Assembly: GCA_030847615.1 (NCBI GenBank)
Contig: JAUMIR010000003.1
Coordinates: 341,944,256 to 342,008,255 of the forward strand
Length of the DNA stretch: 64,000 nucleotides
Direction of reading: 5' to 3'
From: Gambelia wislizenii
Taxonomy: Eukaryota; Chordata; Lepidosauria; Squamata; Crotaphytidae
Below the pieces are notes generated by a model, which made no database searches, was not told the DNA's origin, and was given only the letters and a program-made list of their open reading frames with translations. Shown here piece after piece: positions 31,036 to 41,927 of this stretch (the first letter of the stretch is position 1; the number at the start of each line of letters is the position of its first letter). The position numbers and the translations under genes are program-made.

Positions 31036-31250
31036 CAAGTGTGGCATAGTGGTTTGAGTATTGGACTAGGACTCCGGAGATCAGGGTTCAGATCCCTGCT
31101 CAACCATGGACACCCACCAGGTGACCTTGGGCAAGTCACATGCTCTCAGCCTCTCAGCAAAAGCAAACCTCATCTGAAGAAATCCTCCACGATAAGTCCA
31201 CCTTAGGGTTGCCATAAGTCCGAAATGATTTGAAGGCCCACAACAGCAAA
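31036..31250 (+). mobile_element. Sauria-type SINE, near complete
   Basis: tRNA-like head with A-box region (GTGGCATAGTGG) and B box (GGTTCAGATCC near 31086), body GTGACCTTGGGCAAGTCAC near 31122, and Bov-B-type tail GCCATAAGTCCGAAATGATT with CAACAGCAA. Sauria SINEs are known to be mobilised by Bov-B LINEs. Confidence 0.92.
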
Positions 31251-31355
31251 GACTGAGAAAGGGAGGAGATTCCATAACTGAAGGTGCCCCTGTTAAAAAG
31301 ATGGTTATATCCTTGGTAGACTTCTATCTCAGTTAGGGATCTTGGATAATTTGTT

Positions 31356-31578
31356 CAGGTTGGCCCTCTGTGTCCATGGATTTGGCATCCATGGATTCCA
31401 CCATCCATGGCTTGAACATATTAAAAAAAATTCCAAGAAGCAAACCTTGATTTTGCCATTTTATATAAGGGACACATTTTACTATGCCATTGTATATAAT
31501 GGGACTTAAGCATCCACGGATTTTGGTAATCACAGGGGGTCCTGGAACCAGACCCCAGCGAATACCAAGGTCCCACTG
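31356..31578. mobile_element. TA-flanked MITE, Tigger-like family T1
   Basis: Left end CAGGTTGGCCCTCTGTGTCC (one added G), right end 'accaaggtcccactg' before TA. The interior is nearly the same as in the 17.3 kb copy, in the same orientation. Confidence 0.8.
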
Positions 31579-31580
31579 TA

Positions 31581-33516
31581 TTTTAAGTGAACTGATTTAA
31601 TTCACAATTCTTACACAAATACACAGATCAGAATGCAGTAATCCTTCAGCTTGATTTCTCTATTTTTTGAGACACATTTCTTGGCTCAAAAATGCATACA
31701 AATGGACACTTTACGTGGAAATACATACCAAAATGTTTATTTTGGAGCAAAAGTATATAAGTTAAATTCAGATTTTGGCTCAAATCCAGGTACTATTTCC
31801 AACCAGAGTAGTTTGACTGAATTGATTGGATTTACACAAGTGTTGTCTTACCAACTCAGGAGCTGACTAGGAGATTCTACATTAGTTGGGACTAGCAATT
31901 GGATTTAGATCCTTAATGGTACTTTTTAAATGCAGAAAGTGGGACAACACAGACTAAATGAGTACTTAAAAATAACACAGAAAAATGCATCTGTCATTAA
32001 TCTCTATTCACTCAGCCAGACCACTGATGACGACCACAATAACTAGCAGGCGGTTATTGAAGAAAGACCTTCTGTACTTTAGTCCTAGATAGTTTTACAG
32101 GTTAAAACCAACATTTTGAATTGTGCCCAGAGATTACCTGGCCACCCATTAAGATATTTGAGTATTGACAAAATATGCTTTGATCCAGGGCATTGTGACC
32201 ACCACCTGCCATGAAAGGGGTCTCACCAATTTAGGAGGAAAACCACTGGAAGGCACCTTGCCAGGGCCCTGGAGTTGGTTTCAGTGTGTGTGCGTGTGGG
32301 TCAACATTGCTGGGCAAGATGTTGTTAATTTTGCCTGTTTGTAGGTACTTCCAGGGGAAGGGCAAATTTCTTTCCCCATCCATTATCATCAAAACATCCT
32401 TAAATAAGAAGATTTTTACAAACATAATACACTTAGAAGTGCCCTCTTTCTGTGTAGCTTACTCCCAAGTAAGTGCAGTTAGGATACATTACAGGCAGCC
32501 TTTGTTATTCTTGGAATAGTTCAATAACAACCGCTGTCTAAATATTTCACAGTGCTTTATCATATACTACACTTCGATTGATGATTCTAGAACAGGTTCA
32601 ATTGCATAAGAGTTCTGGTCCAATTTTCCCATTTCATTTATTGGGGAGCTCAGGCCCTTACCCTAGTCTTGGAGGGGCTTGAGTCCCCATTGACCCCCCC
32701 CCCATTCCAGGGTTCATTCAGCTTTCCCAAGCCCATTTGCTGACCCTATGTTCTTCAATGACAGCCACACACAGAAATACAATATCACCTAGTATTGCTC
32801 ATTTATAACCTTCTGTCATACTGTCCAGTAGGCAGTGTTCCTCCAGTACTTTTATTTAAGGTGTATTCATGACAGCCCCACTCATAACTCTCACCCAGAT
32901 TGATAACTTCAGTTTGTAATGGCAAATGGGATGCAAACAAAACTCACGAAGCACTAGCCTTGTCTTCCCTTATTAAAAGTTTTTGTCATTCTTTCTTTAC
33001 CCTTTGGCTATCAGGAGGTGCATGCAATGTGTTTGTCAGAGAGTGGTAGGAACACATTTGGAATAGTTTTGTCTACTTGAAGAATGTCAAAAGTTTAAGG
33101 CAGAGCTTGGAAAAGTTACCTTGGTTGGCAGCTATGCTGGCAGGCAGATTTGTGGTGTTGTAAGTTCCCCCAAAGAAACTTTGGTTTAGGACTGACTGGT
33201 TTAGGATTGACATTTGCAATAGTGAGCAAGTGAGCTGTAGATTTTACTAACACCACATGGTGGAGCTGGAGTACAACACTTCCTTATTTTTAAGCTATTT
33301 CTCCAACAACTTTTGAAAATGCTTACTTGCTCACCTTGGCCCACCAGTCTATACAGCAGACCAGCCATAATGAAACTCATCTTATTGATAACTCTTTTAT
33401 TGCTTTCATTGCTTTCATTGTTACTAAATAACAGGAGGCTTTTCATATTGCAAATTAGGAAATGACCAGCACATAGGTGGATTTTGTATGCATGTGATTA
33501 AATAAATAAATAAGAT
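31581..33516. other. Unassigned, no gene seen
   Basis: No coding region. 'gtagcttactcccaagtaagtgcag' near 32455 is a piece of a common repeat also at 44.79 kb. 'agagcttggaaaagttacc' near 33103 matches the end of the foldback at 33.5 kb. Confidence 0.4.
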
Positions 33517-33613
33517 TAGAGCTTGGAAAAGTTAGTTCCAGAACCATTCAGCCAACATGGCCAATACTTGATGGGTTCTGGGAACAGTAGTCCAACATAT
33601 AACTTTTCTAATC
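33517..33613. mobile_element. hAT-like foldback fragment
   Basis: TTAGAGCTTGGAAAAGTTA on the left faces AACTTTTCTAATCTCTGA on the right; the middle has 'cagccaacatggccaata' and 'gtagtcc', typical of this foldback group. Confidence 0.6.
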
Positions 33614-33719
33614 TCTGAAAAAACCTAATTTCAATATGTGGAAGTGTAAACTTTTTTTACCCTCAATAGGTGACAGGCTCTATTCATAGCATCTCCAGTT
33701 AAAAAAGGTAAGAGGGTAT

Positions 33720-33830
33720 TATTTATTAATTTATTGGATTTATATCCCACCTTTCTCCCAAGATGGGATCCAAGGCAGCTTACAATAATTTAAAAATACA
33801 ATTAAAACTTTCCAAGATACAAAAGTTAAA
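33720..33830 (-). mobile_element. L2-like LINE 3' tail
   Basis: On - it reads GTAAGCTGCCTTGGATCCC, GAAAGGTGGGATATAAATCC, then AATAAATTAATAAATAA. Confidence 0.7.
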
Positions 33831-33945
33831 AAAGAATTAAATTAATTACCATTATTAAAATATAATAAAAGAATAGATAACATGAAATACCTCTGACAGA
33901 GATTGTGGAGACCCATTGGAAAACAGAATAAGACAATTTCCTATA

Positions 33946-34206
33946 CAGTAGGACCCCTGTATCTGCAGAACCAATATCCACAGTTTCAGTTATCTGTGGG
34001 ACACAAAACAGAACACATATCATAAAGTCTTAGAAAATACCTAGAGAGGTATTCTCTCTAGCCATTTTCTAGGTCCTCCAAAGCAACTCCATGGTATTTT
34101 AAACCAGAAGTCCCATTATTTTCAATGGTGTTTGCTGCTATTAGCAATTTCTGGTATCCATGGTAAGTCTAGGAATCAAAACCCCATGGATATGGGGGTC
34201 CTACAG
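33946..34206. mobile_element. TA-flanked MITE, family T2
   Basis: Ends CAGTAGGACCCCTGTATC and (other strand) CTGTAGGACCCCCATATCC; TA at both sides. The interior has CTCTAGCCATTTTCTAGG and 'tggtattttaaaccagaagtccc', shared with 59.6 kb; a diverged copy is at 43.7 kb. Confidence 0.85.
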
Positions 34207-34561
34207 TATTCCTAATCCAAATTATGTAGAGGGAAACCACACAAATTTAGTACTGTCTACATTTCCCCCGCAAGGCAATTTCATTACATAGCTAAATGCA
34301 CAAGTCTCACCAGAATAACAGTCTTACTTGTTCTACAGTGGTTAAACAACAGTTATCATTCCAATGATGAGTAAAGTCAGTTGCATTACACACACTTACA
34401 TGTACAGGTGCAGTGTATTTAGGGTGAACCACAATGTGCTTGGTTTTAACTCTACAAACTTACTATGGGCAGCTGCTTATAATTTCTCAGAGATGGTGGT
34501 CACTGAAGATATTGCTTACTCACTACATATATGTTAGGATTAACAATAATAGTAAATGAAG

Positions 34562-34936
34562 AGATTAGCCTGGAAAAGAGACGGTTAAGAGGCGATATGG
34601 TAGCCCTGTTTAAGTATTTGAAGGGGTGTCACATTGAGGATGGAGCAGGCTTGTTTTCTGCTGCTCCAGAGACTGGAACATGGAGCAATGGATGCAAGCT
34701 CCAGGAACAGAGATTCCACCTCAACATGAGGAGGAACTTTTTGACAATAAGAGCTGTTCGGCAGTGGAACACACTCCCTCGGAGCGTGGTGGGGTCTCCT
34801 TCCTTGGAGGTCTTTAAACAGAGGCTGATTGGCCATCTGTCGGGGATGCTTTGATAGTGATTTCCTGCATGGCAGGGGGTTGGACTGGATGGCCTCGTGG
34901 TCTCTTCCAACTCTGCAATTCTATGATTCTATGATA
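34562..34936 (+). mobile_element. CR1 3' tail
   Basis: Encodes the CR1 C-terminal block (LEKRRLRGDMVALFKYLKG to FKQRLIGHLSGML) in one open frame to a stop at 34852-34854, then the 3' UTR and ATTCTATGATTCTATGAT. 5'-truncated at the LEKRRL position. Confidence 0.93.
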
Positions 34937-35269
34937 CCAATAGCAAGGGAACACCAGGCACAGTTAGGGTGGAAGTTAACATGTGAATATGTAGGATTGT
35001 CCTTGTTTGTTTTTTCCTTTTTTTTTTGTTGGAAAAAGGATATATATGTGTGTTGCCTTCCCTATGTTTTATTGGATGTTTTTTAAAATACAGTACTTTT
35101 TTTTTTAAAAAAAGACATTGCTTACCTTGCCTGCCTTTTATAACAGAACAGATGAGTTTATACCTATGATCTGTCAAAAAGAAAATGTAAAGTTGGGAAT
35201 TCAGTAGGAACTGAATCAGAAAATAAAAGGGATACCTTGCAGGGATTCTGAGGTTGTTAATGCAGATTT
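34937..35269. other. Unassigned; poly-T/poly-A runs
   Basis: A T10-A7 junction near 35098-35115 and other T runs; no gene. Confidence 0.4.
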
Positions 35270-35462
35270 ATCAACTTGTTTGTATCCTTGCTCCACCATG
35301 AAAACCCACTGGGTGACCTTGGGCAAGTCACACACTCTCAGTTTCAGACCAGGGCAATGGCAAACCCCCTCTGAACAAATCTTGCCAGGAAAACTTAGGG
35401 ATAGGTTCACTTTAGGGTCACCATAAGTTGAAAATTACTTAAAGGCACACAACAACAACAAT
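35270..35462 (+). mobile_element. Sauria-type SINE, head missing
   Basis: Body GGGTGACCTTGGGCAAGTCA, 'ctctgaacaaatcttgccagg' and tail GGTCACCATAAGTTGAAAAT with CACAACAACAACA are clear; the tRNA-like head is lost. Confidence 0.9.
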
Positions 35463-36208
35463 GTGCGTGTGGTGTTGATATTTTGTGAGATTTGCTGGAA
35501 TAATTTAAGAACAGTTAGAACACAATGTGCAAGAGTCTGAACCACAGGTGGCTTTAGAAGAAAGACACAGAGCTGGAAGGGGATCTTCTTCATGTAATTT
35601 CAGTTTGGAAGATGTTGTATACGCAAAAGGGGCTGGTCCCATCCACATTGGCTAAGAGGTATGGGGAAATATTCAGAAATATTCAAATCCCAGAAGAAAA
35701 TGGGGTTTCCTGAGTATTGATAAACGTGTTGAGGAGAATCCTGGATGGATGGAAATCTTCAAAGTTTGAGAGTTATATTCTGCATGAGAAATTCACATGG
35801 TTTTTGTGTGTAGAAAATGACATTTTCAGCACTGAAAACATGTTTTCTGTACAGAAATGATACTTTGAGATCAAAGGATATTATCAGTTTTCTGATACAT
35901 TGGACAAAAGCCTGTTTGACACATTTTAAGGGCAGCACAGCTAACATCCTAAGTAGACCTTCTCTGGATGGAGAAGCCTCTTTCGTTCATAAAAGGGCTG
36001 GCAATCCAGTGAAAACAGCTGCTGATGGAATGAAGACAGGTGGCAAGTTGCATCCATTCCCCCTTATGTCTCCTAAATCACGTCCTATGGCATTCAGGAA
36101 AATCATCCAACCCACCTACCCAAATAGTTTGGGGAAAGGGGGTTGCAGAAGGTAGGAAGAACTGGTGAAAGTCAGTCCCTTTGTCATAACTCACCCTGTA
36201 GTATTTGA
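35463..36208. other. Unassigned, no gene seen
   Basis: A 112-codon frame (35817-36155) has no recognisable features and an unlikely composition. No repeats identified. Confidence 0.35.
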
Positions 36209-36432
36209 GGACTCTACATAGAGGAGTCCATCCAGGAGGGGCCTACAACTCCAGAAAATTGCCCATACCCAGAGTGTGAACAACCAAGAGCAGACACAAG
36301 CAATACAGAATCTGTGGATGATGAGCCTCCACTTCAGCCACAACCGATGGATGCTGAGGAGAGCATTGTTTATGCAACAACAGCAAGCCAAACAAAGACA
36401 GAGTTGGAGCCTACACATCATGCACCAGCCTG
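36209..36432 (+). pseudogene. Possible coding remnant, acidic Pro/Thr-rich
   Basis: After TGA at 36206-36208 one frame is open for about 70 codons to TGA. It reads LYIEESIQEGPTTPENCPYP, then a stretch rich in Glu, Pro, Thr and Gln with DDEPPLQPQPMDAEES. It has no start codon. Composition resembles hydrophilic linkers near the end of LTR-retrotransposon polyproteins, and the CT-rich sequence that follows (36540-36760) would fit an LTR. I cannot confirm either; chance is quite possible. Confidence 0.3.
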
Positions 36433-37003
36433 AATACAAAACACCAAGCATTTAGCTATCTGGCTGTCAAAGTGAGGCAACTATAAGCTTCCCTACAGCA
36501 TAGAAGAATCTTCATTGCAGACAACTGACCAGCAATATTGTGTGTGTTTGGCTTCTTTGAACTTCTGATCCTTTGGACTGGTTACAAGATACACACCCTA
36601 TCTTGCTACTTCATTGGCTTTGTTCTTACTGGCTACTTGTTTCCCTCTATAACTTGGGAATGTTTAAAACCTCATTATTACCACTTCCCTCATTCTGACA
36701 CTCCTGTGACTGCTTCTGCCCTACCAGACCCTGATATTTTTGGCACTTGCTGCTTCTAAGCACAGGACTGCCTCTGCCATTTGTCAGTGGGATATTCTGT
36801 GAGCTGAGTTCTCAAGGAATTTCTAAAGCCAGTCCTTCTTGCTCTTGTAATTCCAGGGATAAGTTTACAGCAGCCCAAAGCTCTATGGTCCCCTAAATCC
36901 CAAAGAAATTTAAATCAGTACTTTCCTCCAACATTCCTCGGAGAATCCAAAATACCCCCCTCTTCAGCCACAAAGGCTATCAGAGTGGCATACAAATTGG
37001 TAT
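36433..37003. other. Unassigned
   Basis: CT-rich patches (36540-36780) with 'cctttggactggttacaag', vaguely LTR-like. No ends found. Confidence 0.35.
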
Positions 37004-37220
37004 GCAATAGCACCTCACATCTACACTGCTTTTATAGTGCACTAGGCACCCTCCAAGAGGTTTCCAATGTGTGTTAGCTAATTGCCCCCACAAGCCGGGC
37101 ACTCATTTTACTAATCTACAAAAGGATGGAAGGCTGAGTGAACCTCGGAGCCCTTGGGATTGAATTTGCAACATTGTGGCTGCAGTACTGGCATTTCACC
37201 ACTGCACCACCAGGGCTCCC
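37004..37220 (-). mobile_element. MIR-like tRNA-derived SINE
   Basis: On - it reads CCTGGTGGTGCAGTGGTGAA (A box), 'ttgcaaattcaatccc' (B box, decayed), CTCAGCCTTCCATCC, 'aaaatgagtgccc' and GGGGGCAATTAGCTAACAC. Three other pieces are at 38.3, 40.5 and 47.2 kb. Confidence 0.85.
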
Positions 37221-37442
37221 TTAGTTGTTCCATCTGCTGCCATTTCCTTGGGTCCTGTCCAATCGCCTCTTGTCCCACTCCTAGGACATTTTTGAAATTA
37301 CCATGAAACTTTGGAGAATAAATATTACTACCACGGGGATAATGGAGAAATGTATGGAATCAGCCAAGACTAAAGTTGGCATCAGAGCTTTTCACACATT
37401 ATGGGCATTACTTGTATTTTGGGCTTTACTTGTATTTTGTTC

Positions 37443-37560
37443 AGGGTTTGGAAAAATTTCTTTTTGGACTACAGTTCCCAGAATCACTCAGCCCACATGG
37501 CCAGTAGCCATGCATGCTGAGGGATTCTAGGAGTTGTAGGCCACCAACATAACTATTCTA
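37443..37560. mobile_element. hAT-like foldback fragment
   Basis: GGACTACAGTTCCCAGAATC on the left faces 'gattctaggagttgtaggcc' on the right, around 'cccacatggccagtagcc'. Confidence 0.65.
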
Positions 37561-38327
37561 AGCTCTTGTGGTTTCAGCGGTAACACTGAAAGTATGAATA
37601 TATATATATATCATTGAGGCCTCAGGGTCAATCTGGGAATTTCCACTGTATGACAGGAAGCCTCAAGGCATATCCTTTATTGCATAAAAATAGTCACAAG
37701 CCAATGATTTCTCTCTCTCTTTGTCATTTGCCTGAATGGTTTGCTTCCAAAATGACCTAGAAAGGTATGAGGGTAGCATTCTTGTTTTTCTTTATATTTA
37801 CTTTGCAACATATTTTTGTCTAGGACATGCTGTTCACTTGATCTGAAATGTCTTTTTACAAGGATGTTTTGGAATGTGTTGGAATAAAACTCAACAATTA
37901 TAATTCCTTGGAAAAAAATACTTAAACATTTGTGAATGGTGCATGCCAAGCAGAACAGAGCCCCCAAAGCTTTTATGGCTAAAGCATACAAACTAACCAC
38001 AACAGCTCCTGTATTGTGACGGTGATCATTAATATTTTATAATAGGTTTTTTCCATCTTCTTGATTAGTAAGATTTTTTCCCTTTCAAGATGCTAAAGCT
38101 TGATCCTTCCAATCTTTTTTTTTTTAATTGAGTTTCTGACTGAAATAAATGAACTCATGGGAATCAATTAACTTTCTTTTGTATCATGGGATTCAATTAA
38201 CCTGTCCATCTACTCTCTGTTTTCTTTTACATGGCAGAAGTCAAACGGGTAGGAAGTAGTGGTTAACCCCCTTCCAAAGGCCACAGCAGCATGTCTTGGT
38301 ACACCAGAGGTAATGACACACAAGTGA
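37561..38327. other. Unassigned; (AT)n near 37597-37610
   Basis: No gene. A 107-codon frame on - (37677-38000) has no recognisable motif. Confidence 0.4.
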
Positions 38328-38541
38328 AGAGCCCTGGTTAAATGCCGGTACTGCACCCACAACATTGTGAGTTCAATCCTACAGGGCTCCAAGACTGACT
38401 CAGCCTTCCATCCTTCTGTAGTTCAGTAAAATGAGTACCCAGCTTGTTGGGGCAATTAGCTAACACACATTGGAAACTGCTTAGGAAGTGCTTTGCACTG
38501 ATAAGCAGTATGGAAATATAAATGCCATTGCTATTGTTAAG
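38328..38541 (+). mobile_element. MIR-like tRNA-derived SINE
   Basis: CCCTGGTTAAATGCCGGTAC, 'gtgagttcaatcc', GACTCAGCCTTCCATCC, AATGAGTACCCAGCTTGTTG, 'aattagctaacacac' and the L2-like end 'tatggaaatataaatgccattgctatt'. Confidence 0.88.
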
Positions 38542-39371
38542 TTCTGGTTGCCATTTCTAGCTGGGTTTTTTGGCTGAAAAAAGGGACTTAGGGAAATTGG
38601 TGGGGGGGGATTTCACAAGAGGAAGCCAAACTGTCACATTTGTGAGTGATTTTTGTGTTGTTACATGAAATGCTTGGGTCTGTTGGGACCCTCTAAAATT
38701 TTGATATTAATTTGGGGAATTAATATACTCGACTTGGCATTGAGCAAGATCTTGAGACCTATGTACTAAGGGGGAGATGTTAAGCTAGATAGTACAATTA
38801 ATTGAGCTTTATTAAGGAAATAATAATAACAACATTCACGCACACATTTGGGTTTCAAGCACTCATGCAAGGCTAGTGAAATAAGTAGGAAGTATTTGGA
38901 TGCAGGAATAAAATAAGGGGTTGTTTTTGGGGTGATATTGTACCTATCAGAGGAGTTGAGATTGCGGATAAAACCAGCAGAGTGGTGGTCCAGAAGCAGA
39001 AACAGCTACACAGTCTGATGAAGTCAAGAGGAAGATGAACTTGAGTGGAGTTTTGGAGGGTTTTTTATAACTAACATTTCCCTTCAGGGGGCTGAATTTA
39101 GCATGAAAGACAATGCTTTTCAGAGGATCCCAGGCTAAGACAATGGACACTCCAGATATGTTAACGACCCTTAATGTGGTAACAGTTTGCAATTGAATGA
39201 AGCAAGCAGCCGTTTTTGGTTGCAGTGAGGGGAGAGGAGCAACAACTCTTTACAAACCTTAAATACCTCAGCTATGCTTGATTGGATTAGCCAGATGTTC
39301 AGGCAAGAAGGTGCCTTTCACGTTACCTTTGTTTGGAATTTGTAATGGCCCCTCCCTAGTGCATGCCTGAC
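38542..39371. other. Unassigned; possible LTR remnant
   Basis: 'gagctttattaaggaaataat' near 38804 would be a polyadenylation signal (AATAAAG) on -, as in LTRs of the 7.1/45.7 kb type, but no ends or coding parts were found. Confidence 0.3.
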
Positions 39372-39374
39372 TTA

Positions 39375-39700
39375 GGACTTTTTCAAAGGGGGGGGGAGGA
39401 ACCCCCGAGGAGGTCAGGAGAAGAATGAGGCTGTCACACTTACAGAACCCCATTTCAGATGCCACCATCCTCCTCCTCCTGACCTTCCCCTGTGCTTCCT
39501 TCGTACTGCGGCCATGAGAAATGCGCTGCTTTTATTGACGAAAAACCTTTGTCAATAAAAAGTGGCATCCACAGCACGGAGGAAGCATGGGGGAAGGTCA
39601 GGAGGAGGACGGCAGCATCTGAAATGGGGCTCTGTAAGGCAACAGCCCCGTTCTTCTCCCGACCTCCTCAGGGGATTTTTTCCCCCATTTGAAAAAGTCC
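39375..39700. mobile_element. Foldback MITE, TTA duplication, family 1 variant
   Basis: Ends GGACTTTTTCAAAGG and (other strand) GGACTTTTTCAAATGG; TTA at 39372-39374 and 39701-39703. Arms pair over most of the 326 bp (for example GACCTTCCCCTGTGCTTCC with GGAAGCATGGGGGAAGGTC), with a small loop near 39535-39550. Confidence 0.82.
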
Positions 39701-39703
39701 TTA

Positions 39704-40179
39704 GTCTTAATACTAGTCTTTAGGATTCCTGATTTTTGGGAGCTCCCTGTTTACTGGACACACTCATGGAAGGCCACAGTTAGCCAAATTATTAAATATT
39801 GCCAATTATCATATGAAAAGGGGCTGAGGGCTTTCAGGGCTGGTAACAGTGTGTTCTCAGTAATTTAAGCAGGGAGAAAAGAACACCTGAAAACCTGTCC
39901 TTCCCAAATACAAAGGAGGTTGAGGGGCTGGGAAAGTGAGGTTCAGGGTCCACGTGCAGCCTGCAGACCACCCTTCCCCAGCCCTGTTCTGCCCACATTG
40001 TGTGTGACAGTACAGAGATAGCTCCCCCCACAAAGGTCTGTGGACTAGACAGCATCTCTGTTAAAACAAGACAACAGATTTCTGTAATGAAACTTGTGTG
40101 GTAAAGTTCACCTGGCTTTCTAGCCCTCCATCCCAATGTACCACCCGGTTCGCTTCAGCTCCAGGTTTTTGCTATGGTT
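39704..40179. other. Unassigned, no gene seen
   Basis: No motifs in the 100-codon frame on -. No repeat recognised. Confidence 0.4.
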
Positions 40180-40184
40180 CAGGA

Positions 40185-40323
40185 TGCCAGGAGTAAAGGA
40201 CTGAACTCCATAGAAAATGGCCAAACAACTGCTAAGTCATGCTAGCCGAGGCCAAAGAACTGCCAAGTCATGCTAGCCTTGAGGCCACAGCTTCACAAGA
40301 AGGTTACTGGAGGGGATAGCATC
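40185..40323 (+). repeat. Partial 5' LTR of the copia-type element
   Basis: Matches 40656-40798 of the 3' LTR, including AACTCCATAGAAAATGGCCA and the doubled 'ctgcyaagtcatgctagc' unit (about 31-bp period). It stops at GCATCA, where RNase H sequence begins. Confidence 0.85.
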
Positions 40324-40443
40324 ATCTTGTGTCTGCGTTACTGTCCATCTGAGGACAACATTGCAGACCTGCTCACGAAAGCCCTTCCAACAGGAAGCCA
40401 TGATGAGTTGGCAAAGAGGCTGGGCCTTGTCACTAAAGTGTAA
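40324..40443 (+). pseudogene. copia-type RNase H, C-terminal 39 codons
   Basis: The frame reads RYCPSEDNIADLLTKALP and then HDELAKRLGLV before TAA. This is the standard end of the copia polyprotein, where family members show 'E-N-x-A-D-x-x-T-K-x-L' followed by 'F/DEL-x-x-x-LGL'. In the family this domain removes the RNA strand during reverse transcription. Here the remaining polyprotein (gag, protease, integrase, reverse transcriptase) has been deleted, and the frame is joined directly to the 5' LTR, so it has no start. No internal stop is seen in this stub. Confidence 0.82.
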
Positions 40444-40517
40444 AGTGAAGGCGTCATAAGGGAAGGTCAACCGAAAGATGAATGATGTCTTACAATGTAT
40501 ATAGATGATGTATTTAG

Positions 40518-40591
40518 TACCCAGCTTGTGGGGGCAATTAGCTAACACACATTGGAAACTGCTTAAAAATAAATAAATAAATAAATAAATA
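40518..40591 (+). mobile_element. MIR-like SINE 3' fragment with (AAAT)n
   Basis: TACCCAGCTTGTGGGGGCAA through 'acacattggaaactgctt' and then AAATAAAT repeats, inserted inside the copia-type element. Confidence 0.8.
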
Positions 40592-40655
40592 CATGTTGTT
40601 ATGTTGTGATGATAACATGTGACTTATGCTGTAATCTGACCATTTTGGAGGGGAT

Positions 40656-41118
40656 TGTCAGGAGGAAGAGATTGAACTCCATAGAAAATGGCCAAACAAC
40701 TGCTAAGTCATGCTAGCTGAGGTCAAGGAACTGCCAAGTCATGCTAGCCGTGAGGCCACAGCTGCACAAGAAGGTTACTAGAGGGCGTAGCATCAGGATA
40801 GAGTCTGGAGTGCAAAATCTGATGTAATGCACCCATGTTGTTTGCGGGAGCCAATGCCCTGTAAATCTGTATAAAATAAGGCTCAGTCCAGAGCATTGTT
40901 TCTCTTGAAATACCTTGATGTTTGGTGAAGCAGTTTGTCTGCCTGCTGTTTATATCTGTACATATTGCAACTGCCTTGAGCTTGAAGATAAAATGCCTCC
41001 TGTTTGTTTGGATGACAACACTCTGTGTGAGAGTATTCTTGGGAATGGGTTGCTGCTGAGTCTGCTGAGATATTTTTTTGCTTCTGCCAAGGATTGAGTG
41101 TCCTGTAATCCCCCAACA
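40656..41118 (+). repeat. 3' LTR of the copia-type element, 463 bp
   Basis: TG...CA ends directly after a polypurine tract. TATAAAATAAGG near 40869 is a plausible TATA box and AAGATAAAAT near 40984 a weak polyadenylation signal. It includes the doubled 'aagtcatgctagc' unit. Confidence 0.78.
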
Positions 41119-41198
41119 CAAGAAACAACAAATAAGCCTGGGATGGTGAGGTGCTCAGTGGAATGGAGAAAGTTGGCAAAAGTTGAGTGGAGACAGCA

Positions 41199-41927
41199 AG
41201 GGCCCATCTACATGACAAAAAAATTCTGGCAAGAATGCGAGCAGAATACCTTTAGTTTAGATGAGCTCCTGCCAGGATTCACAATATTCAGAAGGAAGGG
41301 GGCTGAAAACTCCACATCAACCATGATAACAGCTTTCGCTGTTCCTTGCGATCTTTTATAAAAATTGTGCGAAAATGTGCTTAATAAGTAATCTGTACAA
41401 CCAATTCGAAAAGGGACACAGCAGAGCTGAAAGCTGATTGGTTGGACATCGAGGGGGTGGGCTAGCAAGGGAGGGCTTGCAATGCCGGAGCCACTATTGT
41501 TGTTTTTGCACAATTATTCATGCAGCAGAGTGGCAGAGCAAAAGTATGAAGATATTTTAAAGTGGAAAATAGCTCTTCTGCATCTGTCTTTTTTTTTTTT
41601 TTTTAAGGGAGGGAGAATAGAGGGAGATTTTCTGGATGCAACTCACTTGCGGACATCATTTTTTCCAGGGATGTAAACTGCAAACTATTCCCTTCCAGCA
41701 AGCTTGTGAATGAGCCGTGGGCACAAATGGGCACTGCAGCGATAGGGAGGTAAGTTGCTATTTTTCGCTACAATTCTCCCATCTAGCTGAGCCCCAGTTA
41801 CAAGTGGGATGTCTGCTTGAGCTATGGATCTTCATAAATTTCATTCCTGCAGGCAAGAATTAATAATTTTACCATTTTTCACCTTGCTATAAGCAAGTAA
41901 TCAAAAACTGTGTGATTTTCAAAGGGC
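41199..41927. mobile_element. MITE family 2-like sequence
   Basis: GGGCCCATCTACATGACAAA at 41199 resembles the family 2 end. 'gctgattggttggacatcg...gggctagcaagggagg' (41425-41475) matches the block at 14.10 kb. The right end was not located. Confidence 0.4.

Larger units (their letters stand above)
40185..41118 (+). mobile_element. Ty1/copia-type retrotransposon, internally deleted
   Basis: Parts seen in order: partial 5' LTR (40185-40323), the end of the RNase H frame (40324-40443), a short internal 3' region with an inserted SINE piece (40518-40591), a polypurine tract TTGGAGGGGATT (40644-40655), and a 3' LTR (40656-41118) that begins TGTCAGG and ends CCAACA. CAGGA before and CAAGA after the element are a 4/5 match for a 5-bp duplication. 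Nearly all of gag-pol is missing. Confidence 0.78.

Noticed and set aside
31036..31110. A tRNA gene
   Set aside because: The A and B boxes belong to a SINE head; no cloverleaf or anticodon arm can be drawn and the body is SINE.
40200..40260. CRISPR-like repeat
   Set aside because: The doubled 'aagtcatgctagc' unit is a two-copy tandem repeat within an LTR of a eukaryotic retroelement.
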